Source: Sideroxyarcus sp045866275 (lineage in GTDB: Bacteria > Pseudomonadota > Gammaproteobacteria > Burkholderiales > Gallionellaceae). From it: a stretch of 64,000 nt of DNA. Position 1 is the first letter of the stretch. Each line of letters opens with the position of its first letter. The notes under the pieces were generated by a model. That model saw only the letters and a program-made list of their open reading frames with translations. It was not told where the DNA came from and made no database searches. The stretch spans positions 16,029 through 80,028 of the forward strand of contig BAAFRX010000011.1 of the NCBI GenBank assembly GCA_045866275.1, given 5' to 3'. Position numbers and translations under genes: made by a program. Positions 24,280-32,435 of the stretch are shown here, piece by piece.

Positions 24280-26400
24280 TCACCTCGCCTCCTCACGCTT
24301 CTGCAACACTCGCCACATTCCCCAAGCCAATAAGCCCAGCAATAACCCACCCAGCCACAGCGGCCAGTACACCGGCTTGTTCCATGCCCGGCGTGCCTGA
24401 TCCCGTTGTGCCGCATCCACGCGCCAGTATTTGAGTTTGTTGTTGGCCATGATGTTGGGTTTGACGTTGTTTACCCAGCTGTGTTGCAACACGTAATTCT
24501 TCGGGTGGTAGCCCCACAGCCAGGGCGAATCGCGGCGCAGGATTTCCAGCATGGCGTCAATGATGGCCTGGCGTGCCGGGCTGTTCTCCATGTTCTTCAT
24601 CTGTTCGAACAGGCGGTCGAATTCCGGATTGCGATAGTTACTGGCGTTTTCGCCGCCGAACTTCACCTTGCCCTGCGCCCCGTGCAGCAGAAACAGGAAA
24701 TTTTCCGGGTCGGGATAATCGGCGTTCCAGCCGTAGTAGAACATCTGGGTGTCGCCGCGCCGCACTTTATCCTGGAAGCGGTTGTAGTCGGTGCTGCGCA
24801 CGTCGAGCTGCACGCCAAGCTTGTCGAACTGTTTGCGCAGCCAGTCGAGGCGCGATTTGTTGCCGACGCCGCTGGCGGTCGTGTCGAGGTGGATCACCAG
24901 CGGCTGTTTCGTCTGCGCTTCCACGCCATTGGGATAGCCCGCCTCGGCCAGCAGGCGCTGCGCTTCAGCGACCGGCTTGCGCTTCGCCTCGCCGTTGACG
25001 CAGTCGTACACATAGCGGTTGACGCCTTCGCAACCGGCACGATAACCGAAGATGCCGGGCGGGATGGGCGACTGTGCGCTGATGCCGCGTCCATTGGCGA
25101 AGATGGAGATGAATTCTTCGAAGTCCACCGCGATGGCGATGGCGCGACGCAGTTTGGCCGCGCGCGGGGAGTCGCCGCCGACGACCGGGTCCAGCCAGTT
25201 GAAACCGGTGTACATCGTGGAAGTGGCGACCGCAGTGGAGAGCGTGATGCCCTGTGCTTTCATTTCATCGCTCACATTCGCTTCGCCGCCGACGCTGACT
25301 TGCACCGCCTGGTCGAAGCTGTCTGAACTGATGCCGGAGGCGTCATAATAGCCTTGCAGGAATTTGTTCCAGTACGGGATGGTTTCCTTTTCCAGCGAGA
25401 ACACGATTTGTTCGATGAGCGGCAGCGGCTGGCCCGCGTCGCGCAGCCACCCCGCCCCAGCATCCCCCGCTTCGCCCTCGCCCGGATAAGTCTCGCTGTC
25501 GTAATAGGGATTCCTCGTCAGTACCATGCGCCGGTTGGGATCGTTCTCGGAGAGGTAATAGGGGCCGCTGCCGACCGGCCACCAATCCAGCGTGAGGTTG
25601 CGCTCCTTCATGCCGGGCTGGGCGTAGAAACGCTCCACCTCGGGCGGCATGGGCGCGAAAAACGGCATCGCCAGCCAGTAGGCGAACTGCGGATATTTGC
25701 CGTGAATGGTGATGCGGTAGGTGGTGTCGTCCACCACCTCGACACCGCGCAACGGCTGGGCATCGAGGTCGAGAAAGGCCTCCGGCTGCGCCGTGTTCGC
25801 CACTTGCAATGCCGCCGCATACTCCTTCAGCCCGACGATGTACTCCATCATCACCCCGGCGATGGGGGTATGCAGTTGCGGATGCACCAGGCGCTTGATC
25901 TGGTGCACATAGTCCGCCGCCGTAACGAGGCGAGTACCCGTCGCCGCGAAATCGGAGAGGGCATGGATGCCGTCCAGGTCTCGTTCCGTCAGGCGAAGAT
26001 TCCCCGTCCCGAAAGCCGGATGCGGCTGGTAGCGCATGTTCGGCTTGATGCGGATTTCATACACGCTGTAGGCGATGCGCTGCGGCGAGGCCGTGGCGGG
26101 CAAGGGACGCCGGTCCTTGCCCAAATAACGGACGGCGGGCATCTCGCGCGCCGCCAGCGGCACCAGCTGGTAGGGGCGCTTCAGGTAGTGGTATTGCAAG
26201 GGCGGCGCGTAGATGTTGGCGAGGAATTCATACTCGTTCTCGCTATACGCCTGTGCCGGGTCGAGGTGTTTGGGGCGCTCGGTGAACGCGGTGTAGAGGA
26301 TGTCCCGGCCCTCGTCCGCCGCCGGATAGGGGTTGTTCCACAGCGCGCCATCGCAGGCGGCGAGCAGCAGACAAAACAGCGCAGGAAACAGGGATTTCAT
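24280..26400 (-). CDS. Extracellular peptide-binding lipoprotein (SBP family 5)
   Basis: Protein of 706 residues. The N-terminus MKSLFPALFCLLLAACDG carries a lipobox (LAAC), so it is a lipoprotein. The body is a family 5 solute-binding protein like OppA/DppA: HLDPAQAYSENEYEFLANIY near the start, SGPYYLSENDPNRRMVLTRN in the middle and YYGWNADYPDPENFLFLLHG later. A hydrophobic helix near the C-terminus (WPLWLGGLLLGLLAWGMW) is unusual for this family and would anchor the protein at both ends. No ABC permease or ATPase genes lie nearby, so partner and ligand are unknown. The frame continues to 27444 but that part is antisense to ygfZ. Confidence 0.85.
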   Translation of the reverse strand: MKSLFPALFCLLLAACDGALWNNPYPAADEGRDILYTAFTERPKHLDPAQAYSENEYEFLANIYAPPLQYHYLKRPYQLVPLAAREMPAVRYLGKDRRPLPATASPQRIAYSVYEIRIKPNMRYQPHPAFGTGNLRLTERDLDGIHALSDFAATGTRLVTAADYVHQIKRLVHPQLHTPIAGVMMEYIVGLKEYAAALQVANTAQPEAFLDLDAQPLRGVEVVDDTTYRITIHGKYPQFAYWLAMPFFAPMPPEVERFYAQPGMKERNLTLDWWPVGSGPYYLSENDPNRRMVLTRNPYYDSETYPGEGEAGDAGAGWLRDAGQPLPLIEQIVFSLEKETIPYWNKFLQGYYDASGISSDSFDQAVQVSVGGEANVSDEMKAQGITLSTAVATSTMYTGFNWLDPVVGGDSPRAAKLRRAIAIAVDFEEFISIFANGRGISAQSPIPPGIFGYRAGCEGVNRYVYDCVNGEAKRKPVAEAQRLLAEAGYPNGVEAQTKQPLVIHLDTTASGVGNKSRLDWLRKQFDKLGVQLDVRSTDYNRFQDKVRRGDTQMFYYGWNADYPDPENFLFLLHGAQGKVKFGGENASNYRNPEFDRLFEQMKNMENSPARQAIIDAMLEILRRDSPWLWGYHPKNYVLQHSWVNNVKPNIMANNKLKYWRVDAAQRDQARRAWNKPVYWPLWLGGLLLGLLAWGMWRVLQKREEAR

Positions 26401-26472
26401 GGCGCGGGAGTTTAGCCGAAAGCCCGCGCTTCGCGGTAATATTGCCCGACTTGCAATTACGGGACAGCGACG

Positions 26473-27504
26473 ATGAACCAGGACTGGCAGGATTTTTTGA
26501 CCACGCAGGGCGCGCGCCTCGCGGAGGGCACGGTGCAGGATTTCGGCGATGCCGCCGCAGAACGCGCGGCGACGCAGGAAGGTACGGTGCTGTGCGATCT
26601 GTCGCACTTCGGCCTGCTGCGCGTCAGCGGCGAGGAGGCGGAATCCTTCTTGCAGAATCTGTTGAGCAACGACATCCGCGAAGTGACGGCCGGCCACGCC
26701 CAGCTTTCCAGCTTCAACACCGCCAAGGGACGGATGTTGGCGAGCCTGTTGATCTGGCGTGAAGCTGAAGATTATTTGTTGCAATTGCCGCACGCACTGG
26801 CAGAACCGATGCGCAAGAAGCTTTCGATGTACGTGCTGCGCGCCAAGGTGAAAGTCGCCAATGTGAGCGCGGAAAAAGTGTGTCTCGGCGTTGCCGGCAA
26901 AGCGGCGCTGCAACAATTGCAACCGCATTTTGCGGCACTGCCGCAGCAACCCTGGGAAGCGGCACACACTGACGATGCGGTGATCATCTGTCGCGGCGCA
27001 GCACGTTTCCAGATCGCGACCACGGCCGCACGCGCGCAGACCTTGTGGCTGGCGTTGCGGGCCTCGGCGACACCCGCCGGGGCGAACTGCTGGGACTGGC
27101 TCGACATCCGTGCCGGCATTCCTTTCATTCTGCCCGCGACGCAGGAAGCCTTCGTGCCGCAGATGGTGAATTTCGAGGTGATCGGCGGGGTGAATTTCAA
27201 GAAGGGCTGCTATCCGGGACAGGAGGTAGTGGCCCGCATGCACTACCTCGGCAAACCGAAGCGGCGCATGTATCTGGCGCGCGTGATGTGCGACGAAGCG
27301 CCGCTGGCGGGCGATGAGCTGTTCAGCGCGGCGCAACCGGAGCAGGCTTGCGGCAAGGTGGTGCAGGCTGCGCGCGCCGCGCATGGCGGTTTCGAACTGC
27401 TGGCCGTGGTGCAGACCGAAGTCGTGGCGGATTTTCCCGTCCATCTGCGCGCAATCACCGGCGCGCGACTCGAATTTGAAGCCCTGCCCTACGCCCTGCC
27501 GTGA
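26473..27504 (+). CDS. ygfZ: YgfZ/GcvT-like folate-binding Fe-S cluster repair protein
   Basis: Protein of 343 residues. The diagnostic motif of the family is present as KKGCYPGQEVVARMHYLGK (consensus K-G-C-[FY]-x-G-Q-E). It has the N-terminal GcvT-like domain with LLSNDIREVTAGHAQLSSFN. YgfZ uses tetrahydrofolate and supports repair or assembly of some Fe-S enzymes. Start is the ATG at 26473. It overlaps the next gene by four bases. Confidence 0.92.
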   Translation: MNQDWQDFLTTQGARLAEGTVQDFGDAAAERAATQEGTVLCDLSHFGLLRVSGEEAESFLQNLLSNDIREVTAGHAQLSSFNTAKGRMLASLLIWREAEDYLLQLPHALAEPMRKKLSMYVLRAKVKVANVSAEKVCLGVAGKAALQQLQPHFAALPQQPWEAAHTDDAVIICRGAARFQIATTAARAQTLWLALRASATPAGANCWDWLDIRAGIPFILPATQEAFVPQMVNFEVIGGVNFKKGCYPGQEVVARMHYLGKPKRRMYLARVMCDEAPLAGDELFSAAQPEQACGKVVQAARAAHGGFELLAVVQTEVVADFPVHLRAITGARLEFEALPYALP

Positions 27505-28169
27505 ATCTGCCCGCCCTTCTGATCGACAGCGACTGGCTCTGGCTGGCCAATCTGGTCTTTGTCTATGCGCTGTTCCGCGCCCTGCGCAGCGCGCCCTGGC
27601 GCGCGATATTGAATAACCGCCAGATGGTGAACGCGCTGGTCGGGCTCACCATCGGCGCATTCATCTTCTGGCAGTTCAACGCGGGCATCCGTCCCGGCTT
27701 CAACTTCCATGTGCTGGGGGCAACCCTGTTCGTGCTGTTGTTCGGTTGGCAAGTCGCGACCGCGATGATCTCGCTGGTGATGGTCGCCACCTGGTTCAGG
27801 ATGGACCTGGACTGGGTTGCACTCGGCCTCAACGGCTTGCTGATGATCGCCATCCCGGTGTTGTTAAGCGAATGGCTGCTGCGTTTCAGCCAGCGGAATC
27901 TGCCCAAAAATCTGTTCTTGTTCGTGCTGTGGAACGGTTTCGTCTGCGCCGGACTCGCCATCCTGTTGAACGTGGTGGCCACCACGCTGCTGTTGCTGGC
28001 GTTGAGCCATTATTCCTGGGGCGAGATCCAGCGCCACTACCTGATCGCCGCACCGATCATCCTGCTGACCGAGGCGTTCATGACCGGCATGCTGATCACC
28101 GCCTTTACCGTGTTCCAGCCGGAGGCGGTGCTTAATTTCAACGACCAGGAATATCTTGACGGGAAGTAG
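27501..28169 (+). CDS. CbiM-like energy-coupling permease-type membrane protein
   Basis: Protein of 222 residues with about six hydrophobic helices. The pattern AGIRPGFNFHVLGATLFVLL is like the HFLG(x)T region of CbiM/NikM-type components of ECF transporters (PF01891). The His in FNFHVLG may bind metal. No ECF ATPase or T-component gene is near, so transport of Co or Ni is only a suggestion. A GTG start overlaps the ygfZ stop (GTGA), implying translational coupling. Confidence 0.72.
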   Translation: MNLPALLIDSDWLWLANLVFVYALFRALRSAPWRAILNNRQMVNALVGLTIGAFIFWQFNAGIRPGFNFHVLGATLFVLLFGWQVATAMISLVMVATWFRMDLDWVALGLNGLLMIAIPVLLSEWLLRFSQRNLPKNLFLFVLWNGFVCAGLAILLNVVATTLLLLALSHYSWGEIQRHYLIAAPIILLTEAFMTGMLITAFTVFQPEAVLNFNDQEYLDGK

Positions 28170-28185
28170 AGGGGGGATTGTGTGG

Positions 28186-28380
28186 GTCGGGTTTTAACCC
28201 GACAGGTTGTGCGGATCGGGTTTGAGCGTGTGCTGTCGTGGCTATAGCCCCTCTTACCCCCGAGGGGGCAAGAACCTCTTCGAGGCAGCCACGGTCTGCC
28301 CCTTGCGAGTGCAACCCGACAAGGGTTGAATTTATCCTATTTCTGTCGGACTAAAGTCCGACCTACAGTCCGACCCACAA
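28186..28380. repeat. REP-like palindromic repeat, copy 1
   Basis: Fills the 219-base gap after the CbiM-like gene. It contains the palindromes GTCGGGTTTTAACCCGAC (28186-28203) and GTCGGACTAAAGTCCGAC (28345-28362) and a block (CGGGTTTGAGCGTGTGCTGT, then CAGCCACGG...ACCCGACAAG) found again at 31679-31812. The two copies differ by point changes and by a roughly 35-base insertion in copy 1 (CTCTTACCCCCGAGGGGGCA region). These are dispersed repeats of the REP/BIME type. Confidence 0.8.
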
Positions 28381-28388
28381 ACCCCTCT

Positions 28389-28826
28389 TCAGCGCGGCTT
28401 GAGCGCCAGCGTCATCTTGATGTGCGGCAGGCCCGCATCCATGAATTCCTTGCCCTGCCTGATAAAGCCGAAGTTCTCGTAGAACGGCACCGCGTGGGTC
28501 TGGGCATCGACATCGACTATTTTATAACCGCGCGAACGCGCCTCGTTCAGCAACGACTCCATGATCGCCGTGCCGACTTTCTGCTTGCGCCATGGTGGCA
28601 TCACACAGATGCGCCCGATATGGCCGTTGGGCAGGATGCGCCCGCAGCCGACCGCTTCGCCCGACAGGCCCAGCGCCAGCGCGTGGCGGCAGGTCGCGTC
28701 GAATTCATCCCACTCCAGTTCCGCAGGCACGCCCTGCTCGCGAATGAATACGGCTTCGCGAATGGCGCGCAGCATCGGTTCGCCGTCGTGCCAGCACACC
28801 AGACTGACCGTGAAGGGATTACTCAT
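28389..28826 (-). CDS. GNAT family N-acetyltransferase
   Basis: Protein of 145 residues with the GNAT fold: start AIREAVFIREQGVPAELEWD, acetyl-CoA-binding region RICVMPPWRKQKVGTAIMES (motif A, Q/RxxGxG/A as RKQKVGTA), and VPFYENFGFIRQGKEF near the end. Substrate unknown; the start segment resembles the ElaA/PhnO-like group. It lies just upstream of an L,D-transpeptidase gene's end on the same strand. Confidence 0.88.
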   Translation of the reverse strand: MSNPFTVSLVCWHDGEPMLRAIREAVFIREQGVPAELEWDEFDATCRHALALGLSGEAVGCGRILPNGHIGRICVMPPWRKQKVGTAIMESLLNEARSRGYKIVDVDAQTHAVPFYENFGFIRQGKEFMDAGLPHIKMTLALKPR

Positions 28827-28852
28827 TTGCAGCCCCCTTTCTCAAAGTGCCA

Positions 28853-29332
28853 TCAAGCGATGATCTGGACCTCGGTACCCGTGGCAACGCGATCGAATAA
28901 ATTCAGCAGGTCGGCATTGCGCATCCGGATGCAGCCGCGCGAACCCGGCTTGCCAAGTTCGGTCCCGTCCGGCGTGCCGTGGATGTAAATGTAGCGCCGC
29001 ATGGTATCGCAATTGCCGCCCCGGTTATAGCCCGGCTCGGTGCCGCACAACCAGAGAATGCGCGTCAGGATCCAGTCGCGTCCGGGATATTGCGCGCCCA
29101 GTTGCGGCGTGTAGATTTCGCCGGTCGGACGCCGCCGCACGAACACCGTGTTCGGCGCCTGCCCGGCCCCGATCTTGGCGCGGATGACATGCCGGCCGCG
29201 CGGCGTGCAAAAACTGTCGCTCTCCTCGCCCACCCCGTTAGCGCCGGTGGAAACCGGATAGCGCTGCAACAGAGTGCCGCCGTCATCGAACAGCGTCAGT
29301 GTCTGGCTTGGAATGTGGATGACGATTTTCAT
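28853..29332 (-). CDS. L,D-transpeptidase, YkuD domain
   Basis: Protein of 159 residues covering a YkuD domain with the catalytic motif: His in YIYIHGTPDG and Cys in GKPGSRGCIRMRNAD. No signal peptide is visible at the chosen ATG (MKIVIHIPSQTLTLFDD), which is usual for short YkuD proteins of this type. It would cross-link peptidoglycan or attach proteins if exported; location is uncertain. Its start overlaps the tadA stop by four bases (ATGA). Confidence 0.88.
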   Translation of the reverse strand: MKIVIHIPSQTLTLFDDGGTLLQRYPVSTGANGVGEESDSFCTPRGRHVIRAKIGAGQAPNTVFVRRRPTGEIYTPQLGAQYPGRDWILTRILWLCGTEPGYNRGGNCDTMRRYIYIHGTPDGTELGKPGSRGCIRMRNADLLNLFDRVATGTEVQIIA

Positions 29333-29835
29333 TGCATCTTCTGTTGCGCGCGCCGTGCGGCGAAAAAACCGCTCAACAGCCTGCCGCAAGCGTCGGCCAG
29401 TACCCCGCCCTCGATGCGCGCGTGGTGATTGAGACTGATCTTGGCCCCTTCTCCTCCCGGAGGCGGATTGGGGTGGGGGAAATCGCCGAACAGGTTGAAC
29501 ACGCTGCCGGCCGCGCCGGTCTTGGGTTCCTTTGCGCCGTACACCACCCGCGCGATGCGCGCATGAAACATCGCGCCAACGCACATGATGCACGGTTCCA
29601 GCGTGACAAACAGTTCGCAGCCGACCAGGCGGTAATTGCCGAGATGCCGCGCCGCATCGCGCATGGCCATCATCTCGGCGTGGGCCGTCGGGTCGTGCCG
29701 CGAAATCGGCGCATTGAAACCGCGCCCGACGATCTCGCCCGCCTTCACCACCACCGCACCCACCGGCACCTCGCCGGCCTCTGCAGCCAGTCGCGCCTGT
29801 TCCAGCGCGGCGCGCATATAATCTTCGTCGTTCAT
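29329..29835 (-). CDS. tadA: tRNA-specific adenosine deaminase TadA
   Basis: Protein of 168 residues from the ATG at 29835. Zinc and catalytic motifs are TAHAEMMAMRDAA (HAE) and LEPCIMCVGAMFHARI (PCxxC). It converts A34 to inosine in tRNA-Arg. Between NLFGD and the family segment LNHHARIEGGVLADACG there is an extra stretch of 14 residues (PHPNPPPGGEG core) not normally present in TadA; see the separate repeat entry. The frame extends to 29862 but the internal Met gives the usual N-terminus. Confidence 0.93.
   Translation of the reverse strand: MNDEDYMRAALEQARLAAEAGEVPVGAVVVKAGEIVGRGFNAPISRHDPTAHAEMMAMRDAARHLGNYRLVGCELFVTLEPCIMCVGAMFHARIARVVYGAKEPKTGAAGSVFNLFGDFPHPNPPPGGEGAKISLNHHARIEGGVLADACGRLLSGFFAARRAQQKMQ
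29440..29481 (-). repeat. In-frame palindromic repeat inserted in tadA
   Basis: Forty-two bases encode F-P-H-P-N-P-P-P-G-G-E-G-A-K. The DNA is a GC-rich imperfect palindrome (CTTCTCCTCCCGGAGGCGG) of the type that usually appears between genes in many Proteobacteria. Here it keeps the reading frame and sits where TadA proteins have a short variable loop. Confidence 0.65.
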
Positions 29836-29929
29836 CAAAAAATATCGTCTGGCCAAAAACATTGAGGCGGATTATACGGCCCGCAACGATTCCTGCCGAC
29901 ACGTTACAATTCGTCCACAACGATTCCAG

Positions 29930-30784
29930 ATGCTGAACATGTCTCATCACTCACTCACCCAACATCTCCGCACCAATGTCCGCACCGCACTCGACGAGGA
30001 CCTCGGCAGCGGCGATCTGACCGCGCAATTGATCCCCGAACACGCGGCGGCACACGCCTCCGTCATCACGCGCGAGGACATGGTGCTGTGCGGCACGCTC
30101 TGGTTCGAAGAATGTTTCAAAACGCTGGACCCGGACTGCAAGATCGTCTGGCAGGTGCAGGAAGGCGAACCGGCGCACGCCGGCCAGACGCTGTGTTCCC
30201 TCGACGGCAATGCGCGTGCCTTGCTGTCCGCCGAGCGCCCGGCCTTGAATTTCCTGCAAACCCTGTCCGCCACGGCCACCGTCACCCGCCGCTACGTCGA
30301 GGCCGTGGCGGGAACCGGGGCAAAGATCATGGACACGCGCAAGACCCTGCCCGGTCTGCGCATGGCGCAGAAGTATGCGGTAACGGTCGGCGGCGGGCAC
30401 AACCAGCGCGTGGGGCTCTTCGACGGCGTGTTGATCAAAGAGAACCACATCGCGGCGGCGGGCGGCATCGGTGAAGTGATGGAACTCGCCTTCCGCATCA
30501 CCCCGCCGCACATACCCATCCAGATCGAAGTGGAAAACATGGCGGAACTGGATGAGGCCTTGCTGGCCGGTGCAAAACTGATCCTGCTCGACAACTTTTC
30601 GCTGGCGGACATGCGACTGGCCGTGGAACATGCCGCCGGTCGCGCAGAACTGGAAGCCTCCGGCGGCATCACGCTGGACAACGTGCGCCTCGTCGCCGAG
30701 ACCGGTGTGGATCGCATCTCCATCGGCGCATTGACGAAAGACATCAAGGCGATCGACCTGTCGATGCGCGTGCGATTACCCTGA
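29930..30784 (+). CDS. nadC: Nicotinate-nucleotide pyrophosphorylase
   Basis: Protein of 284 residues with the family motifs DLGSGDLTAQLI, ALLSAERPALNFLQTLSATA, KIMDTRKTLPGLRMAQKYAV, GGGHNQRVGLFDGVLIKENH and GVDRISIGALTKD. It condenses quinolinate with PRPP to nicotinate mononucleotide in NAD synthesis. Two in-frame ATGs (29930 and 29939) are possible starts. Divergent from tadA. Confidence 0.96.
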   Translation: MLNMSHHSLTQHLRTNVRTALDEDLGSGDLTAQLIPEHAAAHASVITREDMVLCGTLWFEECFKTLDPDCKIVWQVQEGEPAHAGQTLCSLDGNARALLSAERPALNFLQTLSATATVTRRYVEAVAGTGAKIMDTRKTLPGLRMAQKYAVTVGGGHNQRVGLFDGVLIKENHIAAAGGIGEVMELAFRITPPHIPIQIEVENMAELDEALLAGAKLILLDNFSLADMRLAVEHAAGRAELEASGGITLDNVRLVAETGVDRISIGALTKDIKAIDLSMRVRLP

Positions 30785-30786
30785 AT

Positions 30787-30904
30787 CGTCATTCCGGCGA
30801 AAGCCGGAATCCAGCCGAAATAACACGCCCGCGAAGCGGACAAACGCTGCTGTGTCGGCTTCGCCATTTTTTATAGCTGGATTTCCGCCTGCGCGGAAAT
30901 GACG
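30787..30904. repeat. BIME-like inverted-repeat element
   Basis: Two 28-base palindromic arms, 30787-30814 (starting CGTCATTCCGGCGAAAGCC) and 30877-30904 (starting CTGGATTTCCGCCTGCGCG), are in inverted orientation with about 60 bases between them. This fits the common intergenic 'GTCATTCC..GGAATCCAG' repeat class. It lies between nadC and trxC and has no coding potential. Confidence 0.75.
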
Positions 30905-30971
30905 TGCAGAGAGCTTGAATTCCTGGCGGCCACCCACATTTTGGCGGTTGCCAATCAATCAAGGAGTGATC

Positions 30972-31406
30972 ATGTCCGGCCCGAAACACATCGTCTGCCC
31001 GCATTGCGATGCGGTGAACCGCGTCCCCGCCGACAAGCTGGATGCCCACCCCACCTGCGGCAAATGCAAGCAGCCGCTGTTCGACGCTCATCCTGTCGAT
31101 CTCACCGAAGCCAACTTCATGCGCCATATCGGCAACAGCGACATCCCGGTGCTGGTGGATTTTTGGGCGCCCTGGTGCGGCCCCTGCAAGATGATGGCTC
31201 CCGCCTATGCCCAGGCCGCACAACCACTGGAACCGCAGATGCGCGTGGTCAAGCTGGATACCGAACAGGCGCAGAACCTCGCCGCCCAGTTCAACATCCG
31301 CAGCATCCCCACCCTGGCCTTGTTCAAAGGCGGGAGGGAAGTGGCACGGCAGGCCGGCGCGATGGATGTGAACGGCATCGTGGCCTGGGCAAGAGCGAAA
31401 GCATGA
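30972..31406 (+). CDS. trxC: Thioredoxin 2
   Basis: Protein of 144 residues. It has an N-terminal zinc ribbon (C9, C12, C29, C32 in CPHC and CGKC) and the thioredoxin active site WAPWCGPCKMMAP, with the cis-Pro in IRSIPTLALF. This two-part layout defines TrxC, a cytosolic disulfide reductase often induced by oxidative stress. The ATG at 30972 has AAGGAG upstream. Confidence 0.95.
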   Translation: MSGPKHIVCPHCDAVNRVPADKLDAHPTCGKCKQPLFDAHPVDLTEANFMRHIGNSDIPVLVDFWAPWCGPCKMMAPAYAQAAQPLEPQMRVVKLDTEQAQNLAAQFNIRSIPTLALFKGGREVARQAGAMDVNGIVAWARAKA

Positions 31407-31585
31407 AACCCATCTGGGGGATTTTCCTGTTGCTGCTGGCGGGTTGCGCCGACCCGGCGCGCAACCTGTATGAAGGCATCAAGCAAAGCAACGATGCGAA
31501 GCGCACCCCGATGGAGCGGGCGACCCAGCCAACGCCGGGTTACGACGCTTATCGCAAATCTCTGGAAAACACCGATACAAAGTAA
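31403..31585 (+). CDS. Small putative lipoprotein
   Basis: Sixty-residue protein whose start MKPIWGIFLLLLAGCADPA is a short lipoprotein signal with lipobox LAGC. The mature part (about 45 residues) is charged and has no recognised domain. The ATG overlaps the trxC stop by four bases, so translation is coupled to trxC. Function unknown. Confidence 0.7.
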   Translation: MKPIWGIFLLLLAGCADPARNLYEGIKQSNDAKRTPMERATQPTPGYDAYRKSLENTDTK

Positions 31586-31634
31586 AAACGGAAAGCCACC
31601 CGGCTTCCCGTTCCTGAACTTGCAACCCGTGTAT

Positions 31635-31812
31635 GTCGGACTGAAGTCCGACCCACAAACCCTCGCTGCTCCCTGTGGGTCGGGTTTGAGCGTGTGCTGT
31701 CGGGGCTTTAGCCCCATACAGCCACGGCCTACCCCTTGCGGGTGCAACCCGACAAGTGATTGAATTTATCCTGCCCTGTCGGACTAAAGACCGACCCACA
31801 GTCCGCCCCACA
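31635..31812. repeat. REP-like palindromic repeat, copy 2
   Basis: Contains GTCGGACTGAAGTCCGAC (31635-31652) and GTCGGACTAAAGACCGAC (31778-31795), plus the shared block seen in copy 1 at 28186-28380. It fills the 230-base gap between the small lipoprotein gene and orn, whose 3' ends converge. Confidence 0.8.
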
Positions 31813-31816
31813 CGGC

Positions 31817-32362
31817 TCAAAGCTTCAGAAAATTGTCGCGGTAATGCTTCATTTCGGCGATGGATTCGTAGATGTCGGCCAGCGCTTCGTGCTTGCCGTG
31901 TTTCTTGATGCCGTTCGCCACTTCGGGCTTCCAGCGCCGCGCCAGTTCCTTGAGGGTGCTGACGTCGAGGTTGCGGTAGTGGAAATAGTCTTCCAGTTGC
32001 GGCATCCAGCGCGCGAGGAAGCGCCGGTCCTGGCAGATGGAATTGCCGCACATCGGCGAGGTCTTGGCCGGCACGTGCTGCTTGAGAAATTCCAGCATCT
32101 GCGCCTGCACGACCGATTCGTCCAGCACCGAAGCCTTGACCCGGTCGATGAGGCCGGATTTGCCGTGGGTGGATTTGTTCCAGTTGTCCATGCCGTCGAG
32201 CACGCTGTCGGGCTGGTGCACCACCAGCACCGGCGCCTCTTCCACGATCTCGAGGTTGCCGTCGGTGACGACCAGCGCCACTTCGATGATGCGGTCCGTA
32301 TCGGGCGACAACCCCGTCATCTCCATGTCTATCCAGATAAGGTTGTTCTGGTTTTGTGCCAT
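31817..32362 (-). CDS. orn: Oligoribonuclease
   Basis: Protein of 181 residues with the DEDDh exonuclease motifs: LIWIDMEMTGLSPDTDRIIE (D and E), CGNSICQDRRFLARWMPQLE and KKHGKHEALADIYESI (catalytic H and D). It degrades 2-5 nucleotide RNAs and pGpG to mononucleotides. The ATG at 32362 was chosen because it gives the family N-terminus; the frame stays open to 32581. Divergent from the M48 gene at 32436. Confidence 0.96.
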   Translation of the reverse strand: MAQNQNNLIWIDMEMTGLSPDTDRIIEVALVVTDGNLEIVEEAPVLVVHQPDSVLDGMDNWNKSTHGKSGLIDRVKASVLDESVVQAQMLEFLKQHVPAKTSPMCGNSICQDRRFLARWMPQLEDYFHYRNLDVSTLKELARRWKPEVANGIKKHGKHEALADIYESIAEMKHYRDNFLKL

Positions 32363-32435
32363 AATTCGCCGCGCTTTTTCCAATGAATGAGGTGCGCATT
32401 GTGGCACAGCGCGCCCGCTTCCAGCCAGCCAAAAT

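Noticed and set aside
26401..27444. N-terminal extension of the peptide-binding protein to over 1000 residues
   Set aside because: The extension is antisense to ygfZ; the lipoprotein signal and ATG at 26400 mark the real start.
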